64,000 nucleotides of DNA from Pseudomonas syringae (GTDB lineage: Bacteria; Pseudomonadota; Gammaproteobacteria; Pseudomonadales; Pseudomonadaceae), in NCBI RefSeq assembly GCF_021605415.1, contig NZ_WKEQ01000009.1:1-64000 (forward strand), in the 5' to 3' direction. Position 1 is the stretch's first letter. The number at the start of each line of letters is the position of its first letter. The translations under genes and the position numbers were made by a program. Below, piece by piece: positions 46,439 to 56,556 of this stretch. Under the pieces are notes generated by a model, which made no database searches, was not told the origin of the DNA, and saw only the letters and a list, made by a program, of their open reading frames with translations.

Positions 46439-48448
46439 CTAGCGCTTTAACATCGCGCGTATATCAGCCAATGCGCTATTGCCCCGCACGGCTTTGACTT
46501 CGGTCGGTGTGTCGTCGTTGCCTTCCCAGGCCAGATCGTCCGGTGGCAGTTCATCGAGGAAGCGGCTCGGCGCGCAATCGATGATCTCGCCGTACTGCTT
46601 GCGCTTGGCCGCGAAGGTGAACGCCAGGGTCTGGCGCGCGCGGGTGATGCCCACGTAGGCCAGACGGCGTTCTTCTTCGATGGTGTCGGCTTCGATACTG
46701 GAGCGGTGCGGGAGGATTTCCTCTTCCATGCCCATGATGAACACGTAAGGAAATTCCAGCCCCTTAGAGGCATGCAGGGTCATCATCTGCACGCCTTCAG
46801 CGCCGTCTTCCTCTTCCTGCTGGCGTTCGAGCATGTCGCGCAGCACGAGTTTGCCGATGGCGTCCTCGACGGTCATTTCGCCGTCTTCGTCTTTTTCCAG
46901 GGTGTTTTTCAGCGCCTCGATCAGAAACCAGACGTTGCCCATCCGGTAGTCCGCAGCCTTGTCGCTGGAACTGTTGGTGCGCAGCCAGTTTTCGTAGTCG
47001 ATGTCCATGACCATGCTGCGCAGCGCCGAGATCGGGTCTTCGCCGGCGCACTGCTCGCGTACCTTGTCCATGAAGCGCTTGAAGCGCGACAGGCGATCGG
47101 TGAAGCGGCTGTCGAGGTGCTCGCCCAGGCCGATTTCGTCAGTGGCGGCGTACATCGAAATCTTGCGCTCGGTGGCGTAGTTGCCGAGTTTCTCCAGCGT
47201 GGTCGAGCCGATCTCGCGGCGCGGCACGTTAATCACGCGCAGGAAGGCGTTGTCGTCGTCCGGGTTCACGATCAGGCGGAAGTAGGCCATCAGGTCTTTC
47301 ACTTCCTGCCGGCCGAAGAAGCTGTTGCCGCCGGACAGGCGATACGGCACCTGGTGATGCTGCAACTTCAGCTCGATCAGCTTGGCCTGGTAGTTGCCGC
47401 GATACAGGATCGCAAAATCGCTGTACGGCCGGTCGGTGCGCAAGTGCAGGCTGAGGATTTCCATGGCCACGCGCTCGGCTTCGGCGTCTTCGTTGCGGCA
47501 GCGGATCACGCGGATTTCGTCGCCGTGGCCCATTTCACTCCACAGCTGTTTTTCGAATTCGTGCGGGTTGTTCGAAATCAGCACGTTGGCGCAACGCAGA
47601 ATGCGGCTGGTGGAGCGGTAGTTTTGTTCGAGCATGACCACTTTCAAGGACGGATAGTCGTCCTTGAGCAGCATCAGGTTTTCCGGGCGCGCGCCGCGCC
47701 AGGCGTAGATCGACTGGTCGTCATCGCCCACCACGGTGAACTGGTTGCGCTTGCCGATAAGCATTTTCACCAGCAGGTATTGGCTCGCGTTGGTGTCCTG
47801 ATATTCGTCGACGAGCAGGTAGCGAACCTTGTTCTGCCACTTTTCGAGAATGTCGGCGTTGGCCTCGAACAGCTTCACCGGTTGCAGGATCAGGTCGTCG
47901 AAATCCACCGCATTGAACGCCTTGAGCGTGCGCTGATAGTGGGTGTAGACGATGGCGGCGGTCTGTTCCTTGGGGTTGCGCGCGTTTTCCAGGGCTTCGG
48001 GCGGCAACACCAGGTCGTTTTTCCAGGCGCCGATCATGTTCTTGATCTCGTCGACGCCGTCGTCGCCCGCGTATTCCTTCTGCATGATGTCGGTCATCAG
48101 GGCTTTGACGTCGGTCTCGTCGAAGATCGAGAAACCGGGTTTGTAGCCCAGCCGCGCGTGTTCCTTGCGGATGATGTTCAGGCCCAGGTTGTGGAAGGTG
48201 CAGACCGTCAGGCCGCGACCTTCGCCGGCACGCAGCAGGGTGCCGACCCGTTCCTTCATCTCGCGCGCGGCCTTGTTGGTGAAGGTCATGGCGACGATGT
48301 ACTGGGCACGGATGCCGCAGTTCTGGATCAGGTGCGCGATTTTGCGCGTGATCACGCTGGTCTTGCCGGAGCCAGCGCCGGCGAGCACCAAAAGAGGGCC
48401 GCCGACATAGCTCACGGCTTCTTGCTGCCGGGGATTGAGTCGGGACAT
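46439..48448 (-). CDS. rep: ATP-dependent DNA helicase Rep
   Basis: A 669-residue superfamily 1A helicase moving 3'-5' on DNA and helping forks pass protein blocks. Walker A AGAGSGKTS is near residue 23-31; motif II LLVDEYQDTNASQYLL, motif III VVGDDDQSIYAWRGA and the C-terminal motif VQMMTLHASKGLEFPYVF are all present. Length agrees with Rep rather than the longer UvrD. It is downstream of a divergent gap to the GGDEF/EAL gene. Confidence 0.96.
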   Translation of the reverse strand: MSRLNPRQQEAVSYVGGPLLVLAGAGSGKTSVITRKIAHLIQNCGIRAQYIVAMTFTNKAAREMKERVGTLLRAGEGRGLTVCTFHNLGLNIIRKEHARLGYKPGFSIFDETDVKALMTDIMQKEYAGDDGVDEIKNMIGAWKNDLVLPPEALENARNPKEQTAAIVYTHYQRTLKAFNAVDFDDLILQPVKLFEANADILEKWQNKVRYLLVDEYQDTNASQYLLVKMLIGKRNQFTVVGDDDQSIYAWRGARPENLMLLKDDYPSLKVVMLEQNYRSTSRILRCANVLISNNPHEFEKQLWSEMGHGDEIRVIRCRNEDAEAERVAMEILSLHLRTDRPYSDFAILYRGNYQAKLIELKLQHHQVPYRLSGGNSFFGRQEVKDLMAYFRLIVNPDDDNAFLRVINVPRREIGSTTLEKLGNYATERKISMYAATDEIGLGEHLDSRFTDRLSRFKRFMDKVREQCAGEDPISALRSMVMDIDYENWLRTNSSSDKAADYRMGNVWFLIEALKNTLEKDEDGEMTVEDAIGKLVLRDMLERQQEEEDGAEGVQMMTLHASKGLEFPYVFIMGMEEEILPHRSSIEADTIEEERRLAYVGITRARQTLAFTFAAKRKQYGEIIDCAPSRFLDELPPDDLAWEGNDDTPTEVKAVRGNSALADIRAMLKR

Positions 48449-48720
48449 ACGGAATCAGGGAGTCGATGACGAAATGGGCCGGCATTTTAACAGGCTGAGC
48501 AATTTATGCTGGTCTCTCCGACTTGTGACGCAGCACGCGATTCAAATTTGCCGGTTTTGATACTTTCACGCAGGATACGCGGTGATTTTGCGTCTAATGT
48601 TCTCATTCATGACACACATCGGGTGCTGACTGCCCAGTCACTGGTCGTGTTAATGGTTCATTGGTCTGCACATCGGCATAATGCCGCCGCCCACATCATT
48701 GCAGAGTCTAGGGAGTCAGC

Positions 48721-50394
48721 TTGTCTACGCCTGTCGAACCCTTGCGTTTGCTGCTACTGGCCGAAGAGCCAGCGTGGACAGCGTTGTTGCGCGAGTGTCT
48801 GGCTCCGATGGGGAGTGCGGCGGTGCTGATCAGCGCGCCGGACTGGGAGTCGGTCAGCAGTCTGTTCGCCGACAATCGCAACGCGGTGTTATTGACCCAA
48901 CCGGCACTGCAACCGTTGCCCGGCCGTTGCAGCTTGCCCATGGTTTTGCTGCTTGAACATGAACCGGATTTTGCGCCCGACGGCGTCAGCGACTGGCTGG
49001 TGCGCGATCACCTCGATGTCGGCATGCTGCGCCGCTGCCTGCGCCATGTACGCGAACGCGGTGTACTGGAAAATACCCTGCAACGCCTGGCCGAACAGGA
49101 TCCGCTGACCGGCATCGCCAACCGCCAGGGTTTTCAGACTCTGCTGGCGGCACGACTGTCGGAAAACGACGGTCGCGGCCTGGCTTTGGGGCATCTGGAT
49201 CTCGATAACTTCCGTCACGCCAACGATGCCCTCGGCCATCAAGCGGGCGATCGCCTCATCCTGCAAGTCGTTGCGCGGCTGAAAAGTCAGCTGGAAGCCG
49301 GCGATCAACTGGCGCGGCTGGGCAGCGACGAATTTGCCTTGCTGATCGACACCCGCCGCGCGCCGCAACGCGCCGAGTGGATGGCCGAACGCATCACTGA
49401 AGCGTTGGCCGAACCGTACTGGGTCGACGGCGAAAGCCTGTTGATCGGCTCCAGCCTCGGTATTGCCCATGCTCGCGCCCAGGCCGGTGCCGATCCGCTG
49501 ATGTGGCACGCGCACATCGCCATGCAACAGGCGAAAAGCACCCAGGGCTGCACCTTTCACATCTTCAACGAACGCATCAACCGCAACGCGCGGAGCATGG
49601 CCGATCTCGAAAGCGAGCTGCGCCGGGCCTTGCGTCGCGACGAGCTGGAGCTGCATTACCAGCCGCGCCTGAACCTGATCGATGGCCGGATCGTCGGCCT
49701 CGAAGCCTTGGTGCGCTGGCGTCACAGCGAACGTGGTTTGCTGCCGCCGAGCGAGTTTGTGCCGCTGGCCGAGCAAAGCGGGCTGATCGTGCCGCTGGGA
49801 TATTGGGTGATTTCCCGGGCCCTTCGCGACATGCAGGATTTGCGCGAGCGCGGACTGCCGGCGCTGCACATGGCGATCAATCTGTCGTTCCGCCAGTTTC
49901 AGGACAGCCAGTTACTCTCGACATTGAGCCGTTTGATTGCCGAGCGCGGTGTCGAGGCGCAATGGCTGGAATTTGAACTCACCGAAACCGCCGTGATGCG
50001 CCGCAGCGATCTGGTCAAGCAAACCATGGATGCCCTCGGCCGCCTCGGCGTGCGGTTTTCGCTGGACGATTTTGGCACCGGGTTCTCGTCGTTCGTGCAC
50101 CTCAACAGCCTGCCGATCACCTTGTTGAAAGTCGACAAGAGCTTTGTGGGTGGCATGGAAGAGCGTGAGGAAAACCGCAAACTGGTGCACGCGATGATCA
50201 ACCTCGCGCACAACCTGCATCTGGAAGTCGTCGCCGAAGGGGTGGAAACCACGGAGCAGCTGGATTTGCTGCGCGGTTTTGGTTGCGATCAGGTGCAGGG
50301 GTATCTGATCAGCAAGCCGCTGCCGTTGGGGGAATTGGTTGAGTATTTGAGTTTTAGTTCGGGCGATCAGCCAATGCTGGGAATCGTCAGCTGA
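48721..50394 (+). CDS. GGDEF/EAL phosphodiesterase with receiver-like N-terminus
   Basis: A 557-residue c-di-GMP protein: degenerate response-receiver-like region (about 1-120, no clear phosphorylated aspartate), GGDEF domain whose signature is G201-S-D-E-F205, and EAL domain with E328-A-L330 and LDDFGTGFSS, which keeps phosphodiesterase residues. It therefore probably degrades c-di-GMP, with GSDEF as a sensor or weak cyclase. Translation starts at TTG 48721 behind GGGAG. The same gene lies beside rep in P. aeruginosa as I recall. Confidence 0.92.
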   Translation: MSTPVEPLRLLLLAEEPAWTALLRECLAPMGSAAVLISAPDWESVSSLFADNRNAVLLTQPALQPLPGRCSLPMVLLLEHEPDFAPDGVSDWLVRDHLDVGMLRRCLRHVRERGVLENTLQRLAEQDPLTGIANRQGFQTLLAARLSENDGRGLALGHLDLDNFRHANDALGHQAGDRLILQVVARLKSQLEAGDQLARLGSDEFALLIDTRRAPQRAEWMAERITEALAEPYWVDGESLLIGSSLGIAHARAQAGADPLMWHAHIAMQQAKSTQGCTFHIFNERINRNARSMADLESELRRALRRDELELHYQPRLNLIDGRIVGLEALVRWRHSERGLLPPSEFVPLAEQSGLIVPLGYWVISRALRDMQDLRERGLPALHMAINLSFRQFQDSQLLSTLSRLIAERGVEAQWLEFELTETAVMRRSDLVKQTMDALGRLGVRFSLDDFGTGFSSFVHLNSLPITLLKVDKSFVGGMEEREENRKLVHAMINLAHNLHLEVVAEGVETTEQLDLLRGFGCDQVQGYLISKPLPLGELVEYLSFSSGDQPMLGIVS

Positions 50395-50405
50395 ACACGG
50401 AGCAC

Positions 50406-50487
50406 CTGTAGGAGCGAGCTTGCTCGCGAGAGCGGTGTATCAGTCAACGAAGATGTCGACGGAAAACACGCATTCGCGAGCAGGGGG
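50406..50487. repeat. REPIN, family B, right unit truncated
   Basis: A complete left unit CTGTAGGAGCGAGCTTGCTCG, but the right unit breaks off after CATTCGCGAGCAGG and runs into the stop of the MATE gene. A decayed or interrupted copy. Confidence 0.75.
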
Positions 50488-50488
50488 T

Positions 50489-51886
50489 TCAGTCAGCTTC
50501 TGCAACGGTGAACTGATTGGATGATGCCGGCTCGCGTCCAATCATTCGCTTCATCTTCCATTCGAACGCCAGCGTCAAACTCACCGCCGCGCACGCCAGC
50601 CCCAGCGCCAGCCCCCACCAGACGCCCGTCGGCCCCCAGTTGAGATGGAACGCCATCCACCAGGCTGCCGGTGCGCCAATCAGCCAATAGCAGCCAAGTC
50701 CGACCAGGAACGTGGTTTTGGCATCCTTAAGCCCACGGATGCAGCCCATTGCGATGGTTTGCACACCGTCGAACAGTTCGAACCATGCCGCCACCGCCAG
50801 CAGACTCACTGCCAGACGGATTACTTCGGCAAATGCCGGATCGTTGTGATCAAGAAACAAGCCGATCAATTCGTTCGGCAAGAACCAGAACACCATCGCA
50901 AAGCACAGCATCGCCACGGCACCGAACGTAATCCCGACCCGTCCGGACATCCGCGCATCGGCCAGTTGCCCGGCGCCGTAATGCTGGCCGATGCGCATGG
51001 TGATCGCGTATGAAAGCCCCGCCGGCACCATGAATGCCACCGAGACGATTTGCAGCGCGATCTGATGCGCTGCCAATTGCGTGCTGCCCATGGTGCCCAT
51101 GCACAGCGCCGCGAAGGCGAACAATCCGACTTCCACCGCATAGGTGCCACCGATCGGCAGGCCCAGGCGCCAGAGCTCTTTGAGGTATTGCCGGTTCGGT
51201 CGCGACAGGCCGGCGCGCAACGGATAAGCGTCGTAGGCCGGATGTCGGCGGATGTGCCAGGCCAATGCCAGCGCCATGCAGTTGGCGACAATTGCCGTGA
51301 CCATGCCGATGCCCGTCAGGCCCATTTTTGGCAGTCCGAACATTCCTGTGATCAGCGCATAGTTGAGCAGGAAGTTGGCCACAGTGCCGGCGAGGCTGAT
51401 CACCATCACCGGTGTCGCCCGGCCGATGGCGCTGGTGAAACCGCGCAGGGCCATGAAGCTCAGATAGCCGGGGAGGGCGAAGGGCAGGGCCAGCAGAAAC
51501 TGCCCGGCGGCATTGACGTTGGTTTCGGTCTGGCCGAACAGCAGCAACACCGGTTTGAGGTTCCACAGCAGCAGCCCCGCGCCGAGCGCCATCAGCCACG
51601 CCAGCCACAACCCGGCCTGAGTCAGTCGTGCGGCACCGATAATGTCGCCGGCACCCTGACGAATCGCCACCAACGTGCCGACTGCCGCGATCACGCCGAT
51701 GCAGAAAATTGACACAAAAGAATAACTCGCCGCGCCAAGACCGCCACCGGCCAGTGCCTCAGGGCTCAGACGCGCCATCATCAGGGTGTCGGTCAGCACC
51801 ATCAGCATGTGCGCCAACTGTGAGGCAATCAGCGGCCCCGCCAGCCGCAGCAGAGCCCAGAGTTCAGTACGCACAGGACGTTGCAT
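50489..51886 (-). CDS. MATE family multidrug/cation exporter
   Basis: A 465-residue inner-membrane protein with twelve hydrophobic segments and the MATE signature LAGPLIASQLAHMLMVLTDT and SPEALAGGGLGAAS near the N-terminus. It uses a Na+ or H+ gradient to export organic cations or drugs (NorM-like). The start MQRPVRTELWALL was preferred from memory of relatives; in-frame starts at 51901, 51925 and 51940 are possible. Divergent from a LysR gene, which may regulate it. Confidence 0.9.
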   Translation of the reverse strand: MQRPVRTELWALLRLAGPLIASQLAHMLMVLTDTLMMARLSPEALAGGGLGAASYSFVSIFCIGVIAAVGTLVAIRQGAGDIIGAARLTQAGLWLAWLMALGAGLLLWNLKPVLLLFGQTETNVNAAGQFLLALPFALPGYLSFMALRGFTSAIGRATPVMVISLAGTVANFLLNYALITGMFGLPKMGLTGIGMVTAIVANCMALALAWHIRRHPAYDAYPLRAGLSRPNRQYLKELWRLGLPIGGTYAVEVGLFAFAALCMGTMGSTQLAAHQIALQIVSVAFMVPAGLSYAITMRIGQHYGAGQLADARMSGRVGITFGAVAMLCFAMVFWFLPNELIGLFLDHNDPAFAEVIRLAVSLLAVAAWFELFDGVQTIAMGCIRGLKDAKTTFLVGLGCYWLIGAPAAWWMAFHLNWGPTGVWWGLALGLACAAVSLTLAFEWKMKRMIGREPASSNQFTVAEAD

Positions 51887-52044
51887 GGTGTTCACATCCA
51901 TTTGATCAGGGGAGCGAGGAACCATCGATTCTCTGCGCACTTGAGGGTTTGCACAAAGGGATAAAAAGGATGGGTGGCATGATTAAAACTCATCCAGCCG
52001 AGTATCTGCTAAGTTGGCGCTGTCCCGCCGTAGGAGCTTTCTGT

Positions 52045-52968
52045 ATGTCGCGTCGTCTTCCTCCCTTGTATGCCTTGCGCGCATTTGAAGCGGCAGCGCG
52101 CCACAGTTCGTTCACCCGGGCGGCTGAGGAACTGTCGATTACCCAAAGTGCGGTGAGCCGACATATTCGTACGCTTGAAGAGCATTTTGCCTGCCGCCTG
52201 TTTCTTCGCAGTGGACGCAACCTGCAACTGACCGAATCTGCACGCATGTTGCTGCCGGGTATTCGCGACGGTTTCACTGCCCTTGAGCGCGCGTGCAATA
52301 CCTTGCGCGCCGAAGACGACATCCTGCGCATGAAAGCCCCGTCGACCCTGACCATGCGCTGGCTATTGGCGCGGCTCAGCCGTTTCCGCCATTTACAACC
52401 GGGCAATGAGGTGCAACTGACCAGTGCGTGGATGGACATCGATTCGGTGGATTTCAACGATGAGCCGTTCGATTGCGCGGTACTGCTGAGCAATGGCCAT
52501 TTTCCGCCGGACTGGGAGGCGAGCTATCTGTTTCCCGAGGAGCTGATCCCGGTTGGTGCGCCGAACCTGCTCAACGATGAGCAGCCTTGGGATGTGGCGC
52601 GACTGGCCAGTGCCGAATTGCTGCATCCAACGCCTGATCGACGCGACTGGCGCAATTGGCTGCAGCGCATGGGCCTGGCCGATCAGGTGTCACTCAAGGG
52701 CGGACAAGTCTTCGATACCCTCGAATTGGGCATGATCGCCGCCGCCCGGGGTTATGGCGTTTCGATGGGGGATTTATTGATGGTGGCCGAAGATGTCGCG
52801 CAGGGACGGCTGAGCCTGCCGTGGCCCACGGCGGTCGCCAGCGGAGAAAATTACTACTTGGTGTGGCCAAAAACTCGCCCGGGAGGTGAACGTTTGCGCC
52901 GCCTCAGTGACTTCCTGCAAGGCGAAGTCCGCGCCATGGCGCTTCCGCCGGTCACGCGTTTGAGCTGA
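52045..52968 (+). CDS. LysR-type regulator, GcvA-like
   Basis: A 307-residue LysR regulator. The winged helix-turn-helix covers residues 1-60 ([40 protein letters not shown]) and the effector domain follows (about 90-300). ATG 52045 has TAGGAG 14 bases upstream and precedes the conserved [10 protein letters not shown]; the longer frame crosses the MATE gene antisense. It is divergent from the MATE exporter with a 158-base gap. Confidence 0.92.
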   Translation: MSRRLPPLYALRAFEAAARHSSFTRAAEELSITQSAVSRHIRTLEEHFACRLFLRSGRNLQLTESARMLLPGIRDGFTALERACNTLRAEDDILRMKAPSTLTMRWLLARLSRFRHLQPGNEVQLTSAWMDIDSVDFNDEPFDCAVLLSNGHFPPDWEASYLFPEELIPVGAPNLLNDEQPWDVARLASAELLHPTPDRRDWRNWLQRMGLADQVSLKGGQVFDTLELGMIAAARGYGVSMGDLLMVAEDVAQGRLSLPWPTAVASGENYYLVWPKTRPGGERLRRLSDFLQGEVRAMALPPVTRLS

Positions 52969-53156
52969 AACGTTGGAGCCGCCACAATAGCGGCCTTGCG
53001 CCATACCCCTGTTTTGTACTCAAGTATTCCGGTTTACCGCCGAATACGTCCAAGTGGAACCGTCGTGCCGGTTTTCCACGCTTCATCCCAATTATTAAAA
53101 AATGCCGAGCAAATACTGCGATCAAGGAAGATCCGGTGGTTCGGCCAGGAGCTGTC

Positions 53157-55133
53157 ATGTCTCAACCTCGTGCTCGGATCGCCTCACAGCTGGGCCTCGC
53201 GCTCGCCGTGATACTGGCGATTGTCATCAGCGGCAGTACGGTCTTCGCTTTGCGTTCGCTGGACACTGCCAACCTCGCTACCCGCGAAGAACACCTCGCC
53301 AGTGAAGCGCGCCTGCTCGCTGACCAATTGAGCACCTTTCACAGCACCTTGCGCGAAAGCACTCAGCGTCTGGCCGGTTTGTTCGAGAAACGCTTTTCCA
53401 GCGGTTTGAGCGTGCATCCCGATGAACCGGTGACCGTGGCGGGTGTCCAGACACCAGGCCTGCACCTGGCCGGTGAAGTGTTGAACAACAACTTCAAGGG
53501 CGTTGACGATTTCAAGCAAATGACCGCCGGCGTTGCCACCGTGTTTGTGCGCAGCGGCGAAGATTTCATCCGGGTCAGCACCAACGTCACCAAACAGGAC
53601 GGCACCCGCGCCATCGGCACGGTGCTCGATCATGCAAACCCGGCTTATGCGCGTTTGATGGCGGGTCAGAGCTTTGTCGGTCGATCCTTGCTGTTCGAGC
53701 GTTACTACATGTCGCAATACACGCCGGTACGTGACAGCGGCGGCAAGATCATTGCCGTGCTTTACGTAGGGTTTGATTACACCGATGCGCAAAACGCGCA
53801 GTTCGAAAACCTCAAGCGTTTCCGTATCGGCCAGACCGGCTCGCTGGCGCTGCTTGATGAGCAGAACAAGTGGCTGGTGCCGATTGCCGGCGTCGAAGCC
53901 CTGGACAAGGCCGTTCCAGCCATCAATGGTCTGGCGAAAACTCCGGGTAAAGGCGAGTTCTGGAGCGATAAGTCCGAAGATTTTTACAGCGTAGCCGTGC
54001 CGTTTTCGGACGGTCCCTGGTCGGTAGTGGCGAGCATGCCGAAAACCGAGATCAGCGCCGTGACCTGGAGCGTGGGCATCCAGCTGGCTATCGGCAGTCT
54101 GCTGGCGATGCTGATCGCCGTGGGCTCGGCGGTCTGGCTGCTGCGCAGCAAGCTGGCGCCGCTGGGTGATCTGGTGCGTCAGGCTGAAGCCTTGGGCGCC
54201 GGTGATCTGAGCGTGCGTCTGAATGTGTCAAGCAATGATGAAATCGGCCAACTGGCCCGTGCGTTCAACCAGATGAGCCAGGCGCTGTCGACCATGGTTG
54301 AGCACATCCGTCGCGCCTCGGAAGAGGTCAACAGCCGTGCCCAGGCACTCTCCGGTTTGTCCGGCGGCGCGTATGAAGGCATGGAGCAGCAGTCCGGCGA
54401 AATCACCAGCATGGCCGGCGCGGTCGAAGAATTCAGCGCCACTTCGCTGAACATCGCTGACAACATGGGCGCGACGCAGCGTCTGGCTCAGGAAAATGCT
54501 CAACAGACTCAGATTGGCCGTAGCTCGATGGAAGAAGCGTCCTCGTCCCTGGAGCAAATTGCCGGCGCGCTGAACAGCACTGCAACCGTGATCAATACCC
54601 TGGGCCAGCGTTCCCAGGAAATTGGCGGCATCGTCGGTGTGATCACCTCGATTGCTGAACAAACCAACCTGCTTGCCCTCAACGCGGCGATTGAAGCGGC
54701 ACGTGCCGGTGAGCAAGGTCGTGGTTTTGCCGTGGTGGCCGACGAAGTGCGCAGCCTGGCTTCGCGTACCCGCCAGGCGACCGACGAGATTTCCGGCATG
54801 ATTCACAGCATTCAACAGGAAACCGGCAACGCCATCAGCACAATGGAGCAGGGCAATGTGTTGATGCAGGAAGGCCTGTCGCGCAACGCCAATGTTGCCT
54901 CGGCCCTGGCGCGGATCGATGAGCAAAGCCGTTCGGCAGGCGAGCAGTTTTCCGCGATCACCACCGCGACGCAGGAACAAAGCAGCACCGCGACGTTGCT
55001 GAGCAGCAACTTGCAGAGCATTGCGTTGGCCAACAGTGAACAGCGCGAGGTGGTGTCGAACCTGGCTATCACGGCGAAAGAGCTTGAGAAGCTCGCGGCG
55101 GATTTGCGTTCCGAGGTCGATCGGTTTCGTTGA
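53157..55133 (+). CDS. Methyl-accepting chemotaxis protein with Cache-type sensor
   Basis: A 658-residue receptor: transmembrane helix (about 10-32), periplasmic Cache 3/Cache 2-like domain (about 40-300, with [13 protein letters not shown]), second membrane helix near 305-330, HAMP (about 330-385) and a signalling domain with the invariant hairpin tip [20 protein letters not shown]. It senses a small ligand and controls CheA. ATG 53157 follows CAGGAG. No che genes adjoin it. Ligand unknown. Confidence 0.94.
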   Translation: MSQPRARIASQLGLALAVILAIVISGSTVFALRSLDTANLATREEHLASEARLLADQLSTFHSTLRESTQRLAGLFEKRFSSGLSVHPDEPVTVAGVQTPGLHLAGEVLNNNFKGVDDFKQMTAGVATVFVRSGEDFIRVSTNVTKQDGTRAIGTVLDHANPAYARLMAGQSFVGRSLLFERYYMSQYTPVRDSGGKIIAVLYVGFDYTDAQNAQFENLKRFRIGQTGSLALLDEQNKWLVPIAGVEALDKAVPAINGLAKTPGKGEFWSDKSEDFYSVAVPFSDGPWSVVASMPKTEISAVTWSVGIQLAIGSLLAMLIAVGSAVWLLRSKLAPLGDLVRQAEALGAGDLSVRLNVSSNDEIGQLARAFNQMSQALSTMVEHIRRASEEVNSRAQALSGLSGGAYEGMEQQSGEITSMAGAVEEFSATSLNIADNMGATQRLAQENAQQTQIGRSSMEEASSSLEQIAGALNSTATVINTLGQRSQEIGGIVGVITSIAEQTNLLALNAAIEAARAGEQGRGFAVVADEVRSLASRTRQATDEISGMIHSIQQETGNAISTMEQGNVLMQEGLSRNANVASALARIDEQSRSAGEQFSAITTATQEQSSTATLLSSNLQSIALANSEQREVVSNLAITAKELEKLAADLRSEVDRFR

Positions 55134-55150
55134 TGTGCCTATGAAATAGC

Positions 55151-55238
55151 CTTCGCGAGCAGGCTCGCTCCTACAGATTCGGTTTTGAATCATTGATTGA
55201 TGAAGACCCGATTCCTATGTGCGAGCCTGCTCGGGAAG
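55151..55238. repeat. REPIN, family B (diverged right unit)
   Basis: CTTCGCGAGCAGGCTCGCTC followed after about 50 bases by GTGCGAGCCTGCTCGGGAA. It lies between the chemoreceptor gene and the epimerase-like gene. Confidence 0.75.
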
Positions 55239-55341
55239 GCAAAGCGGAACATCCCTTACGACAGGGATGTTTTTTTACTTGCTTGCTGAAACGTTTCCGC
55301 ATCGGTATAAAAATGACACAACTCCAATAAAGGCTGCTGTC

Positions 55342-56556
55342 ATGACCCCGCTCAAGTTCGCCGTCGCACTCGGCACGCTGTCCGCCGCTTCCCATGCCAT
55401 GGCTTGGGATTACGTACTCCTCAATGCCAACAAGCCTGCGCAAAACTGGAACATCACCAGTGAGCAGCTCGGCCTGAAACCCGACAAACCGTTCTCCGTC
55501 AGCCTGCGCACCTTGCACGGTGGGCGACAGGAAGGCGTCAGCATCGTGGACATCGACAACGGCACGATGAAACTGTCCGTGGTGCCGACCCGTGGCATGA
55601 ATGTCTTGCAGGCGTCTGTCGGCAACGTGCGCATGGGGTGGGATTCGCCCGTCAAGGACGTGGTCAACCCGGCCTTTATTGAACTTAACGGGCGCGGTGG
55701 GCTGGGCTGGCTTGAGGGCTTCAACGAACTCGTGGCCCGTTGTGGTTACGAATGGGTCGGCCATCCTGGCATCGACAATGGCGAGCTGCTGACCCTGCAC
55801 GGACGCGCCGCCAACATCCCGGCGAGTACTGTCACGCTGCACATCGATGAACAGCCTCCCTACGCCATCACTCTGCGCGGCGAGCTGAAAGAGCAGGCGT
55901 TCAAAAAGGTCGACTTCTCGGTCGTCACTGAGCTGGTAACCGTCCCCGGCAGCGTGCGTTTCGCGCTCAACGATACGTTGACCAACAACGGCGATTATCC
56001 GAAGGAATACCAGGCGCTGTATCACAGCAACTTCAGTACGCCGTTTCTGGAGCAGGGCGCACGTTTTGCGGCACCGGTAAAGCAGGTATCGCCTTTCAAC
56101 GACAAGGCCAAAGCCGATCTGGCCGACTGGCAAAGCTACCGGGCGCCGACCAAAGACTACGACGAAACCGTATACAACGTGGTGCCTTACGCGGATGGCA
56201 AAGGCGATACCTTGACCGTCCTGCACAACAAGGCCGGCAACCTGGGTGTGTCCGTTGGCTTCAATACGCAGCAGTTGCCCGTGTTTTCCCTGTGGAAAAA
56301 TACCGACACTCAGGGCCAGGGTTATGTGACGGGCTTGGAGCCGGGCACCAGTTTTTCCTACAACCGCCGCTATCAGCGACCGCTGAATCTGGTACCGACC
56401 CTTGCGCCCAAAGAACATAAACAGTTCCAGATCAGCTACAGCCTGCTCGCGGACAAGGGCGCGGTGGATAACGCTTTGAAACGCGTGACCGACATTCAGG
56501 CCGGGCGCGAAACAGAAGTGCGGCAGACGCCGCTGGTTGATCTGACCGAGCATTAA
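55342..56556 (+). CDS. Exported DUF4432/aldose 1-epimerase-like protein
   Basis: A 404-residue protein with a signal peptide (about 1-21, ending AMA), then a galactose-mutarotase-type beta domain (VVPTRGMNVLQAS; NGRGGLGWLEGFNELVARCG; LHGRAANIPA). The LHGR histidine and the ELVARCG region resemble the active site of DUF4432/aldose epimerases. Periplasmic location is unusual for this fold. The stop overlaps the convergent yifB stop by 4 bases. Substrate not known. Confidence 0.83.
   Translation: MTPLKFAVALGTLSAASHAMAWDYVLLNANKPAQNWNITSEQLGLKPDKPFSVSLRTLHGGRQEGVSIVDIDNGTMKLSVVPTRGMNVLQASVGNVRMGWDSPVKDVVNPAFIELNGRGGLGWLEGFNELVARCGYEWVGHPGIDNGELLTLHGRAANIPASTVTLHIDEQPPYAITLRGELKEQAFKKVDFSVVTELVTVPGSVRFALNDTLTNNGDYPKEYQALYHSNFSTPFLEQGARFAAPVKQVSPFNDKAKADLADWQSYRAPTKDYDETVYNVVPYADGKGDTLTVLHNKAGNLGVSVGFNTQQLPVFSLWKNTDTQGQGYVTGLEPGTSFSYNRRYQRPLNLVPTLAPKEHKQFQISYSLLADKGAVDNALKRVTDIQAGRETEVRQTPLVDLTEH

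Noticed and set aside
46706..48469. Plus-strand 587-codon frame opposite rep
   Set aside because: Antisense to a well-conserved helicase, rich in His/Val/Asp/Gln, no ribosome site or family.
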